Source: Saccharothrix sp. NRRL B-16348
GTDB lineage: Bacteria; Actinomycetota; Actinomycetes; Mycobacteriales; Pseudonocardiaceae
Direction: 5' to 3'
Assembly: GCF_001280085.1 (NCBI RefSeq)
Contig: NZ_LGED01000001.1
Location: forward strand, 124,001-188,000
Length of the DNA stretch: 64,000 nucleotides
This document shows, one piece after another, positions 9,503 to 16,845 of this stretch. The notes below the pieces were generated by a model. The model was not told where the DNA came from and did not search any database. It worked only from the letters and a program-made list of their open reading frames with translations. Positions within the stretch are counted from its first letter, which is position 1. Every line of letters begins with the position of its first letter. The position numbers were made by a program, and so were the translations under genes.

Positions 9503-9751
9503 ATGGCCGACCTGTCTTCCGCATTCGTGGCCGGACCGGGTGGCGTCATGACCGACGAGGTCGGCGTGGTGACCGGTGACCTGGAACTGCGCACCTCGCT
9601 GGACAACGGCGAGCTGCGCGCGCTGGTGCGCTACGAAGGCGCGGAGGAGTGGTACGCCATCACGGGCGCGTCGTGCCGACTGGCCGACCCGGCCGACCAC
9701 GAGGCGGTGCACGCCGTCCTGCTCGGCGTCCTGAACCGCCCCGAGGGCTAG
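9503..9751 (+). CDS. Small conserved protein downstream of secreted nuclease
   Basis: 82 residues, acidic, cytoplasmic, no signal peptide: MADLSSAFVAGPGGVMTDEV then GELRALVRYEGAEEWYAITG. I do not recognise a family. The start lies 7 nt after the nuclease stop, within ribosome re-initiation distance (GGAGGTGCTGACG upstream includes GGAGG), so the two are probably co-transcribed. Because the nuclease carries a signal peptide, a classical cytoplasmic immunity role is possible but unproven. The operon ends at the long inverted repeat 9764-9899. Confidence 0.6.
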   Translation: MADLSSAFVAGPGGVMTDEVGVVTGDLELRTSLDNGELRALVRYEGAEEWYAITGASCRLADPADHEAVHAVLLGVLNRPEG

Positions 9752-9763
9752 CTGTGCTGGATT

Positions 9764-9899
9764 GCCGCTGCTCCGCAGACGGCGGCGAGGTCGCCTGGAA
9801 GTCGGTAGTTCGCGACTGATCCCGCAACGATCGAAAAGCGTGATCGCCGCGGGATGAGCCCCGAACTACCGACGCGACCTCGCGGGCGGCGGCAGCGGC
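9764..9899. repeat. 136-bp imperfect inverted repeat between convergent genes
   Basis: Two ~60-nt arms read GCCGCTGC...GCGAGGTCGC...GTCGGTAGTTCG...ATCCCGC...GATC, then the reverse complement, around a short GAAAAGCGT-type loop. The longest uninterrupted arm match is GTCGGTAGTTCG. It fills the space between the stop codons of two convergent operons, so it may act as a bidirectional terminator; its length and imperfect arms also fit a palindromic repetitive element. Confidence 0.8.
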
Positions 9900-9903
9900 C
9901 ATG

Positions 9904-10980
9904 TCACCGCAACGGCGGCAACGAGGAGGCCGCCTCGTTCCGCGACAGGCCGGTGGCCTGCAACAGGTCCACGGCCACCGAACGCACCTGCGCCAGCACC
10001 ACCTTCGTGGAGAACCCCTCGCCGCCCAGGTGCTGGGCCGTGGCGCAGGCCGCCGCGTCGCGCACCGCCGCACGCGCCTTCTTCGGCTCCTCGCCGCGCG
10101 CCAGCTCACCCCGCAGCACGTCCACCGCGTCCGCGTACTGCCGCAGCACGTCCGGCAGCACGTCCGGCATCCGCTCGCCGTCCCGCAGCGCGGCCAACGC
10201 CCGCCGGGCCAGCACCCTGGTGTTGCGCAGCGCGTAGTCCACCGGCGTGGCGGCCGTCTCGTACCGGCCCAGCTCGTGCCGCCTGCGCCAACGGATCGGC
10301 GCGATGGTGGCGATCTCGCCGCCGGTCTTCAACGCCGACGCGAACTCGTCCACCGCCTCCTGGCTGCCGCGCAACCGCGCCAACACCCCGGCGGCCTGCA
10401 CGGCGTCGGACTCGGCCACCGCCGTCGCCACCCCGCGCAACGCCTCGGTCAGCTCACCGAGCACCACCTTCGCCTGCCGGTGCGCCACGGTCAGCGGGTT
10501 CGCCGGCAGCAGCGCCGTCACGGCCAGCCCCACCAAGCCGCCGACCAGCGCGTCCACCATCCGGTCCAGCCCGCCGCCGGCGCTCGGCGGCAGCAGCGTG
10601 GCGACCAGCACCGCCGACGAGCCGGACTGCAACGCGATCACCGCGCCGCCGTCCAGCAGCACCGCCGTGGACATCGCCAACGCCACGACCAGCGCGATCT
10701 GCCACGGCCCGGACCCGATCAGCGAGATCAGCACGTCACCGACGCCCACGCCGACGGACACGCCGACGACCAGCTCCACGACGCGCCGCAGCCGCTGCCC
10801 CAGCGACACGCCCAGGCACACGACGGCGGCGATCGGCGCGAAGAACGGGTGCGCGTGGCCGACCACCTCGGTGGCGACCAGCCAGGACAGGCCGGCGGCG
10901 AGCGCGGCCTGGCCGATCGGCAAGGCCGTGCTCTGCCACCGCTTCAGCCTGCGCGCCACCTCGTCGCGCACGGCCCCCAC
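9904..10980 (-). CDS. FUSC/aromatic acid exporter-like membrane protein
   Basis: 358 residues. The N-terminal half holds about six membrane segments in the arrangement of the FUSC domain (FFAPIAAVVCLGVSLGQR, then ELVVGVSVGVGVGD, typical of FUSC/ArAE proteins). The C-terminal half is a long, charged helical cytoplasmic region. Family members export aromatic acids or other organic anions, but the substrate cannot be told here. The start lies 4 nt after the DUF3151 stop; with the mini-gene at 11397-11483 it forms a three-gene leftward operon. Confidence 0.75.
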   Translation of the reverse strand: MGAVRDEVARRLKRWQSTALPIGQAALAAGLSWLVATEVVGHAHPFFAPIAAVVCLGVSLGQRLRRVVELVVGVSVGVGVGDVLISLIGSGPWQIALVVALAMSTAVLLDGGAVIALQSGSSAVLVATLLPPSAGGGLDRMVDALVGGLVGLAVTALLPANPLTVAHRQAKVVLGELTEALRGVATAVAESDAVQAAGVLARLRGSQEAVDEFASALKTGGEIATIAPIRWRRRHELGRYETAATPVDYALRNTRVLARRALAALRDGERMPDVLPDVLRQYADAVDVLRGELARGEEPKKARAAVRDAAACATAQHLGGEGFSTKVVLAQVRSVAVDLLQATGLSRNEAASSLPPLR

Positions 10981-10984
10981 GTGC

Positions 10985-11392
10985 TCAGCTCAGGCCGAGC
11001 GCGGCGGGCGCCGCCGGGTCGCTGTCACCGAGGAACTTCCGGCAGCGCTCGTACTCCTCGGTCTCCCCGATCTCGTCGGCGGCCCGCGCCAGCGCCGCCA
11101 ACGCGCGCAGGAAGCCCTGGTTGCCGCGGTGCGACCAGGGCACCGGGCCGTGGCCCTTCCAGCCCGAGCGGCGCAGCTGGTCGAGGCCCCGGTGGTAGCC
11201 GGTGCGCGCGTACGCGTAGCCGGCGACCGGGTCGCCGGTCTGCAACGCCCGCTCGGCGAGCAGCGCCCACGCCTCGCTGAAGTCGGGGTAGGCGCGGACG
11301 ATCTTGGCCGGGTCGGTGCCGGCCTCGGCGGCGGCCTGCGCCTCCGGGCGGTCCGGCAGCAACGTGGGTTCGGGACCGAGCAGGTTTTCCAT
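10985..11392 (-). CDS. DUF3151 family protein
   Basis: 135 residues, soluble, helical. MENLLGPEPTLLP, GYHRGLDQLRRSGWKGHGPVPWSH and NQGFLRALAALARAADEIGE (quoted in short parts) match the actinobacteria-specific DUF3151 family, whose function is unknown; the Mycobacterium member (Rv0360c, from memory) also lies between purA and fba. It is tetratricopeptide-like in composition. It sits between the 28-residue membrane peptide gene (5 bp upstream) and the FUSC gene (4 bp downstream), suggesting a shared transcript. Confidence 0.8.
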   Translation of the reverse strand: MENLLGPEPTLLPDRPEAQAAAEAGTDPAKIVRAYPDFSEAWALLAERALQTGDPVAGYAYARTGYHRGLDQLRRSGWKGHGPVPWSHRGNQGFLRALAALARAADEIGETEEYERCRKFLGDSDPAAPAALGLS

Positions 11393-11396
11393 GCCG

Positions 11397-11483
11397 TCAG
11401 CTTAGGAATACCCGGGCCACCGCAGCGACCAGTGCCAGCACCAGCGCGGTGACGATGACGCCGGCGACGACCTTCTTGCCCAT
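11397..11483 (-). CDS. 28-residue single-span membrane peptide
   Basis: Read on the minus strand: MGKKVVAGVIVTALVLALVA then AVARVFLS, stop. Two lysines at the start followed by ~20 hydrophobic residues give one clear membrane helix with the N-terminus inside. GAGGAG lies 7-8 nt before the ATG, an excellent Shine-Dalgarno. The stop is 5 bp before the DUF3151 start, so it heads the DUF3151-FUSC operon. No known function; it could be a small modulator of the FUSC transporter or a leader peptide. Confidence 0.7.
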   Translation of the reverse strand: MGKKVVAGVIVTALVLALVAAVARVFLS

Positions 11484-11579
11484 GGAATCGCTCCTCGGTT
11501 CTCAGTGAACTCTCAGGCCCGCACCCTTCCCGGTGCGGCCATACGGAGCAACGAACATCACCTGATAGCATGAGTGGAC

Positions 11580-11624
11580 CCCGGAATACGCTGGTCATCG
11601 ACGTCCCCTAGGGGATATTCCGGG
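11580..11624. promoter_or_regulatory. Nested inverted repeats between divergent operons
   Basis: Outer arms CCCGGAATA (11580-11588) and TATTCCGGG (11616-11624) enclose a perfect 12-bp palindrome TCCCCTAGGGGA (11604-11615). It lies in the 197-bp gap between the mini-gene operon (leftward) and the membrane protein at 11681. Possible operator or promoter-overlapping hairpin. A second hairpin, CCGCACC/GGTGCGG, lies at about 11519-11538. Confidence 0.55.
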
Positions 11625-11680
11625 AAATTCCAGGGCGGGGCACCCTTCCAGCCACCCCAGCCGGGACGCATCATGGGCGG

Positions 11681-12802
11681 GTGAACATGGGGGTAACCAA
11701 TCGCGTCGCGCGCTTCCGCGACCAGTACTGGGAGCGCGGCGAGCCGGGGCGTGAGACGCCACCGGCGCTCGTGGCCTCGCTCTACAAGCTCTGGCTCGTC
11801 GGTCTGCTGCTCAAGCTGATCGGCTCCTCGTGGGACGTGGCCTGGCACTTCAAGTGGCTGCGCGACGAACTGGCGCCACCACACATGATCAACACCTTGG
11901 GCACGGTGATCGTGGTCGGGTTGACGCTGTTCCACACCTACACCGGCTACGGCGCGGACAAGACCGCGCTGCGGCTGATGCAGTGGGGCACCGGCGTCTT
12001 CCTGGTCGCGCTGCCCATCGACCTGATCAACCACCGGATCAACGGCCTCGACATCACGTCGTGGAGCGGGTCGCACGCCCTGCTGTACCTGGGCACCGCG
12101 ATCATGATGGCCGGCGCGATCCGGGGGTGGATCAAGCTCTACCCGACCGGCGGCCGATGGCGCGTGCTCGGTCTGACGGGGCTGTGGTTGCTGTTCCTGG
12201 AGAACATGTGGTTCCCGAACCAGCACCAGGAGTACGGCGTGCTGGAGATCGCCTCGTGGGACCGCGGCGACCCGTACGCCGAACCGAGCCTGCTGCAGTT
12301 CGCCGCCGACCAGATCGGCCGCCCCGTCGACCGCGAGTCGATCGTCCAGTTCTCGCTGCCGATCCCCGACTGGGTCTACCCGGTGTGGGGCCTGGTCGCG
12401 GCGGCCCTCGTGCTGGTCATCGCCCGGCGCACGATCGGCGCGCCGTGGGCCGCGACCGTGGTCGCCGGCGGCTACGTCGCCTACCGCCTGCTGATCTGGC
12501 CGCTGCTCGGGGTCGCCGACTTCCCGCTGTCGACCGTGCCGGTGTTCCTGCTGCTCATCGGCCTGGCCGTGGACGCGGCGCACCTCGGCAGGCTGCCCGC
12601 GCCGCTGGCCGCGGTCCTCGGCTCGGCCGCCGTCACGGGCCTGGGCTACGGCGGGATCTGGGCGTTGCAGGCGCTGGACGCCGCGCCGCCGATCCTCTAC
12701 CCGTCCGCCGCCGCGACGTTCGTCGCGCTGGCCGTGCTCTGGCTGGTCGCCGACCGGATCAAGGTGGGGCAGACCCCCCGAGGATCACTGGTGGTCGCCT
12801 GA
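11681..12802 (+). CDS. Multi-pass membrane protein of unknown function
   Basis: 373 residues with about nine to ten hydrophobic segments spread along the length (for example LYKLWLVGLLLKLIG, INTLGTVIVVGLTLFH, ALLYLGTAIMMAGAI, VPVFLLLIGLAVDAA). Conserved-looking features are SSWDVAWHFKWLRDE near 47-62 and a polar loop with NMWFPNQHQEYG, where His/Trp clusters could bind metal or haem; that is inference. GTG 11681 or ATG 11687 may start it; neither has a strong Shine-Dalgarno. I recognise no family. It is followed by the hairpin leader of the next gene. Confidence 0.65.
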   Translation: MNMGVTNRVARFRDQYWERGEPGRETPPALVASLYKLWLVGLLLKLIGSSWDVAWHFKWLRDELAPPHMINTLGTVIVVGLTLFHTYTGYGADKTALRLMQWGTGVFLVALPIDLINHRINGLDITSWSGSHALLYLGTAIMMAGAIRGWIKLYPTGGRWRVLGLTGLWLLFLENMWFPNQHQEYGVLEIASWDRGDPYAEPSLLQFAADQIGRPVDRESIVQFSLPIPDWVYPVWGLVAAALVLVIARRTIGAPWAATVVAGGYVAYRLLIWPLLGVADFPLSTVPVFLLLIGLAVDAAHLGRLPAPLAAVLGSAAVTGLGYGGIWALQALDAAPPILYPSAAATFVALAVLWLVADRIKVGQTPRGSLVVA

Positions 12803-12819
12803 TTCCGATCGACTCCGCT

Positions 12820-12860
12820 CCCCCCGAGGATTGACCGGGTAGAACCCAATCCTCGGGGGG
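12820..12860 (+). promoter_or_regulatory. Leader hairpin containing Shine-Dalgarno (first beta-lactamase-like gene)
   Basis: Stem CCCCCCGAGGATT / AATCCTCGGGGGG, a 4-nt bulge GACC on the 5' side, then GGGT/ACCC closed by an AGA loop. The 3' arm supplies GGGGGGAA, the only Shine-Dalgarno for the ATG at 12868. The same architecture, with paired base changes, precedes the tandem paralogue at 14206. It could alternatively terminate the upstream gene. Confidence 0.75.
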
Positions 12861-12867
12861 AATTTTC

Positions 12868-14046
12868 ATGCGCCGACTTCTCCGCACGACGGTGGCCGGG
12901 GCGCTGGCCCTGTCCCTGACCGCGGCCACCGCCGGCCTCGCCGCCGCCACGCCGAACCGGCTGGCCGGCGCGGTCGACCAGGCCTTGGCGGCGGGCGTGC
13001 CCGGTGTCGTCGTCCGGGTCGACGACGGGCGCGGCCGGCCGGTGGAGGTCACCCGGCAGGCCCGCTGGACGCTGGCGGACCACCGGCTCCGCGTCGACGA
13101 CGAGTTCAAGATGGCGTCCAACACCAAGACGGTGTCCGCCACCCTCGTCCTGCAGCTGGTCGCCGAGCAGCGCCTCGGCCTGGACGACCCGGTCGAGCGG
13201 TGGCTGCCGGGCGTGGTGCCGAACGGCTCGGCGATCACGCTGCGGATGCTGCTCAACCAGACCAGCGGCCTGTTCGACTACCTGGACGACCCGCGACTGC
13301 TCGGCCTGCTCACGGGCCAGGGGCCGCGGGCCTGGACGCCCGTCGAACTGGTCGCGGTGGCCCTGTCCCACCCGCCGCTGTTCGCGCCCGGCGAGCAGTG
13401 GGACTACAGCAACACCAACTACACGCTCATCGGCATGGTGCTGGAGGCCGTGACCGGCCGGCCGTACACCGACCTGGTCGAGCAGCGGGTCATCCGGCCG
13501 CTCGGCATGGGTGACACCTACTTCGCCCGCGGGACCGGGTTCCGCGGCAGGCACGCCCACGGGTACGAGCCCGACGCCGAGCACCTCGGCCCGCTGCTCC
13601 CGCCCGGCACGCCCGTCGGCGACGGCTTCGCCGGCCCGCAGCACCACGACCACGTCGACGTGACCGGGATCGACCTCAGCCCCGCGTGGGCCGCGGGCGG
13701 CCTGGTGTCCACGGCCGGCGACTGGGACAAGTTCCTCACGGCCCTCATGTCCGGCCGCCTGATCCCGCGGCACCTGCTCGCGGAGATGCGCGACGCGGTG
13801 CCCCAGGGCGGCGGCAGCGCCAACGGCTACGGCCTGGGCGTCATGGAGGTCAAGACGTCGTGCGGGACCGTGTGGGGCCACTCAGGCGGCTTCCCGGGCT
13901 ACCGCAGCCACAACTACGCCGACGCCACCGGCGCCCGCACCGTCACCGTGCTGATGACGACCAACTTCGCCCTCGCCGCACCCGACGCGGCGGCGGCGCA
14001 GGCGGAACTGGTGGACGCCGCCGTCTGCCGCATGAACCGCCGGTAG
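12868..14046 (+). CDS. Secreted serine hydrolase, DD-carboxypeptidase/class C beta-lactamase family
   Basis: 392 residues. Signal peptide of ~27 residues (cleavage near LAAATP). Catalytic motifs: S84-N-T-K87 (SxxK nucleophile), Y180-S-N (YxN) and HSGG in place of KTG, as in Streptomyces R61 DD-peptidase and EstB-type esterases. The full beta-lactamase fold length is present. Expected roles are trimming peptidoglycan stem peptides or beta-lactam/ester hydrolysis outside the membrane; the sequence alone does not decide. It is a close tandem paralogue of 14206-15372 and is bounded by a leader hairpin and a matching terminator. Confidence 0.88.
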   Translation: MRRLLRTTVAGALALSLTAATAGLAAATPNRLAGAVDQALAAGVPGVVVRVDDGRGRPVEVTRQARWTLADHRLRVDDEFKMASNTKTVSATLVLQLVAEQRLGLDDPVERWLPGVVPNGSAITLRMLLNQTSGLFDYLDDPRLLGLLTGQGPRAWTPVELVAVALSHPPLFAPGEQWDYSNTNYTLIGMVLEAVTGRPYTDLVEQRVIRPLGMGDTYFARGTGFRGRHAHGYEPDAEHLGPLLPPGTPVGDGFAGPQHHDHVDVTGIDLSPAWAAGGLVSTAGDWDKFLTALMSGRLIPRHLLAEMRDAVPQGGGSANGYGLGVMEVKTSCGTVWGHSGGFPGYRSHNYADATGARTVTVLMTTNFALAAPDAAAAQAELVDAAVCRMNRR

Positions 14047-14052
14047 CGCGGA

Positions 14053-14094
14053 CGCGGAACGGCCCCCTCCGAGACCGGAGGGGGCCGTTCCGCG
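14053..14094 (+). terminator. Long perfect hairpin terminator
   Basis: 19-bp perfect stem (14053-14071 with 14076-14094) and a 4-nt loop AGAC, 7 bp after the stop of the first beta-lactamase-like gene. A nearly identical hairpin follows the second copy, so the terminator was duplicated with the gene. Confidence 0.9.
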
Positions 14095-14157
14095 GTTCGT
14101 GGTGGGGTCAACCCCCCGTCGAACACTAGTGACGGACCGATTCCGCCGTACCCCGGC

Positions 14158-14201
14158 TTCCCCGAGGATCGATCGGGCAAGTCCCGATCCCGAAGGGGGA
14201 A
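14158..14201 (+). promoter_or_regulatory. Leader hairpin containing Shine-Dalgarno (second beta-lactamase-like gene)
   Basis: Stem elements TTCCCC/GGGGAA and GGATC/GATCC, a 4-nt bulge GATC on the 5' side, then GGG/CCC closed by CAAGT. The 3' arm provides GGGGGAA just before the ATG at 14206. Compared with the hairpin at 12820, the inner T-A pair is a C-G pair here, and the bulge is again 4 nt. Confidence 0.75.
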
Positions 14202-14205
14202 CCCC

Positions 14206-15372
14206 ATGCGGACACTCTTACGCACCGCGACGGCGGCCTGCGTCGCCGTCGCGCTCGTGGGCGCCGGAGCCGTCACCGCGTCCGCCACCGACGAGCTCAC
14301 CGGCCTGGCCGAGGAGCTCGTCGCGGCGGGCGCGCCGGGCGTGATCGTCCGGGTCGACGACGGCCGCCGGGTCACCGAGCTGGTCCGCCAGGCGCGCTGG
14401 ACGGTCCGTGACCACCGCCTGCGGCCCACCGACCAGTTCCGGGTCGCCTCGAACACCAAGACGGTGACCGCCACGATCGCCCTCCAGCTCGTCGCCGAGG
14501 ACGTCCTGGCGCTGGAGGACCCCGTGGAGAAGTGGCTGCCCGGCGTCGTGCCGAACGGCCGGGCCATCACGCTGGAGATGCTGCTCGGGCACACCAGCGG
14601 TCTGTTCGACTTCATCGACGACCCGCGCCTGTTCGGCCTGGTCACCGGGCAGCAGCCGCGCCACTGGCCGCCCGCGGAGCTGGTCGCCGTCGCCACCGGG
14701 CACCCGCCGCTGTTCGCGCCGGGCGAGCGCTGGGACTACAGCAACACCAACTACACGCTCGTCGGCATGGTTCTGGAGCGCGCGACCGGCCGGACCTACG
14801 GCGAGCTGGTACGACGGCGCGTCACCGGGCCGCTGCGGCTCGCCGACACCCGCCTGCCCACCGACGCGACGTTCCCCGGCCGCCACGCCCACGGGTACGA
14901 GCCGGACGCCGAGCACCTGGCGCCGCACCTGCCGCCCGGCGCACCGCCCGGCCTCGGATTCGCCGGTCCCGAGCACCACGACCACGTGGACGTCACCGGC
15001 ATCGACGTCAGCTGGATGTGGGCGGCGGGCGGCATGACCTCCACCACCCGCGACTGGCAGCGCTTCCAGTCCGCCCTGCTCGCCGGCCGGCTGCTGCCGC
15101 GCGACCAGCTGAAGGCCATGCTCGACACCGTCCCGCAGGGCTCGGGCCCCGTCCGCCACGGCCTCGGCGTGATGGAGGCCGCGACCCGGTGCGGCACGGT
15201 CTGGGGTCACACCGGCGGCCTGCCGGGCTACTCCAGCTACAGCTTCACCGACCGCACGGGCGCCCGGAACGTCACCGTCCTCACCACCCGGATCCAGCGC
15301 TTCGCCCCGGAGAACAACGAGATCGAGCTGGAGCTCTTCACCGCGGCCGTCTGCCGCATGTACGGCGAGTAG
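14206..15372 (+). CDS. Secreted serine hydrolase, DD-carboxypeptidase/class C beta-lactamase family (paralogue)
   Basis: 388 residues with a signal peptide (cleavage near TASA-TD) and motifs S82-N-T-K85, YSNTNY, and HTGG in place of KTG. It is highly similar to the gene just upstream over its whole length, including VDDGR, VEKWLPGVVPNG and HAHGYEPDAEHL, so this is a tandem duplication that has since diverged. Its role is as for the paralogue: cell-wall DD-peptidase or beta-lactam/ester hydrolase. It carries its own leader hairpin and terminator, so the two copies look independently transcribed. Confidence 0.88.
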   Translation: MRTLLRTATAACVAVALVGAGAVTASATDELTGLAEELVAAGAPGVIVRVDDGRRVTELVRQARWTVRDHRLRPTDQFRVASNTKTVTATIALQLVAEDVLALEDPVEKWLPGVVPNGRAITLEMLLGHTSGLFDFIDDPRLFGLVTGQQPRHWPPAELVAVATGHPPLFAPGERWDYSNTNYTLVGMVLERATGRTYGELVRRRVTGPLRLADTRLPTDATFPGRHAHGYEPDAEHLAPHLPPGAPPGLGFAGPEHHDHVDVTGIDVSWMWAAGGMTSTTRDWQRFQSALLAGRLLPRDQLKAMLDTVPQGSGPVRHGLGVMEAATRCGTVWGHTGGLPGYSSYSFTDRTGARNVTVLTTRIQRFAPENNEIELELFTAAVCRMYGE

Positions 15373-15418
15373 CACGCGGAACGGCCCCCTCCGAGACCGG
15401 AAGGGGCCGTTCGCCGTG
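15373..15418. terminator. Hairpin between convergent beta-lactamase-like gene and fba
   Basis: Core GAACGGCCCC (15379-15388) pairs with GGGGCCGTTC (15403-15412), extended by CACG/CGTG outer pairing. It is homologous to the hairpin at 14053-14094 and lies directly against the stop codon. It can serve both this gene and fba (stop at 15429). Confidence 0.85.
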
Positions 15419-15428
15419 CGGGTGCGCC

Positions 15429-16463
15429 TCAGCCGGCGATCATGCGGCCGGACGACTTCAGGTGCTCGCACGCCTGGGCGATGCGGGCGGCCATGCCCTG
15501 CTCGGCGGCCTTGAGGTAGGACCGCGGGTCGTAGGCCTTCTTGTTGCCGACCTCCCCGTCCACCTTCAGCACGCCGTCGTAGTTGCCGAACATGTGCGCG
15601 ACGATCGGCCGGGTGAACGCGTACTGCGTGTCCGTGTCGATGTTCATCTTGATCACGCCGTACGTCAGCGCCTCGTGGATCTCCTCCAGCAGCGAGCCGG
15701 AGCCGCCGTGGAAGACCAGGTCGAACGGCTTGGAGCCGGCCGGCAGGCCCAGCTTCTCGGCCACCACGTCCTGACCCTGCTTGAGGATCTCCGGGCGCAG
15801 CTTCACGTTGCCCGGCTTGTACACGCCGTGCACGTTGCCGAACGTCGCCGCGACCAGGTAGCGGCCCTTCTCACCGGCGCCGAGGGCGTCCACCGTCTTC
15901 AGGTAGTCCTCGGGCGAGGTGTAGAGCTTCTCGTTGATCTCGTGCGCGACGCCGTCCTCCTCGCCGCCGACCACGCCAACCTCGATCTCGAGGATGATCC
16001 TGGCCTTGGCGGTGAGGTCGAGCAGCTCCGAAGCGATCTTCAGGTTCTCGTCCAGCGGCACGGCGGAGCCGTCCCACATGTGCGACTGGAACAGCGGGTT
16101 GAGCCCGCGGTCCACCCGCTCCTGGCTGATCGCGACGAGCGGCCGGACGTAGCCGTCGAGCTTGTCCTTCGGGCAGTGGTCGGTGTGCAGCGCGATGTTC
16201 ACCGGGTACTTCTCGGCGACCACGTGCGCGAACTCCGCCAGCGCAACCGCGCCGGTCACCATGTCCTTGACCTTGGTGCCCGAGGCGAACTCGGCACCAC
16301 CGGTCGAGACCTGGATGATCCCGTCGCTCTCGGCTTCTGCGAAACCACGCAGGGCCGCGTTGAGGGTCTCGGACGAGGTGACGTTGATCGCGGGGTAGGC
16401 GAACTCGTTCGCCTTCGCGCGGTCGAGCATCTCGGCGTAGACCTCGGGGGTTGCGATGGGCAT
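15429..16463 (-). CDS. fba: Fructose-bisphosphate aldolase, class II
   Basis: 344 residues. Zn-dependent class II aldolase: NIALHTDHCPKDKLDG carries the catalytic Asp and first metal His; FGNVHGVYKPGNVKL and LVFHGGSGS carry the other metal His residues and the phosphate loop; ends MNIDTDTQYAFTRP. It interconverts fructose-1,6-bisphosphate with DHAP and GAP in glycolysis/gluconeogenesis. ATG 16463 has GAGGAGG upstream on the minus strand. Monocistronic, convergent with the beta-lactamase-like pair. Position near purA and dedA as in mycobacteria. Confidence 0.97.
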   Translation of the reverse strand: MPIATPEVYAEMLDRAKANEFAYPAINVTSSETLNAALRGFAEAESDGIIQVSTGGAEFASGTKVKDMVTGAVALAEFAHVVAEKYPVNIALHTDHCPKDKLDGYVRPLVAISQERVDRGLNPLFQSHMWDGSAVPLDENLKIASELLDLTAKARIILEIEVGVVGGEEDGVAHEINEKLYTSPEDYLKTVDALGAGEKGRYLVAATFGNVHGVYKPGNVKLRPEILKQGQDVVAEKLGLPAGSKPFDLVFHGGSGSLLEEIHEALTYGVIKMNIDTDTQYAFTRPIVAHMFGNYDGVLKVDGEVGNKKAYDPRSYLKAAEQGMAARIAQACEHLKSSGRMIAG

Positions 16464-16557
16464 CGGTGGGTCCTCCTCGGGTGCCCGGAACGCGGTGTCG
16501 GCAGCATCCTACGGGCAGCCGCCGGCGAGCGAAGATGATCAACGGCATAGTGGTGTC

Positions 16558-16845
16558 ATGGCGATCGCACGGTGGAACGGCGAGATCATCGCCGAGAGTG
16601 ACAAGACCGAGATGGTGGAGGGGAATCACTACTTCCCCCTGGAGTCGGTGCACCCCCAGTACCTCAGGCCGTCGGACACGACGACGGTCTGCCCCTGGAA
16701 GGGCACGGCGAGCTACTACACCCTGCACGTGAAGGGTCAGGACAACACCGACGCCGCGTGGTACTACCCGGAACCCAGCGAGGCCGCGGCCAACATCAAG
16801 GACCACGTCGCGTTCTGGAACGGCGTCGAGATCTCGGAGAACTAG
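16558..16845 (+). CDS. DUF427 family protein
   Basis: 95 residues, soluble. ARWNGEIIAESD, YFPLESV, and CPWKGTASYYTLHV with AAWYYPEP form the DUF427 (NTP_transf_9) signature; the Cys and Trp in CPWKG are the usual conserved residues. Function is unknown for the family. ATG 16558. It is divergent from fba (start 16463), and its TAG stop lies in a CTAG shared with the convergent LLM gene. Confidence 0.85.
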   Translation: MAIARWNGEIIAESDKTEMVEGNHYFPLESVHPQYLRPSDTTTVCPWKGTASYYTLHVKGQDNTDAAWYYPEPSEAAANIKDHVAFWNGVEISEN

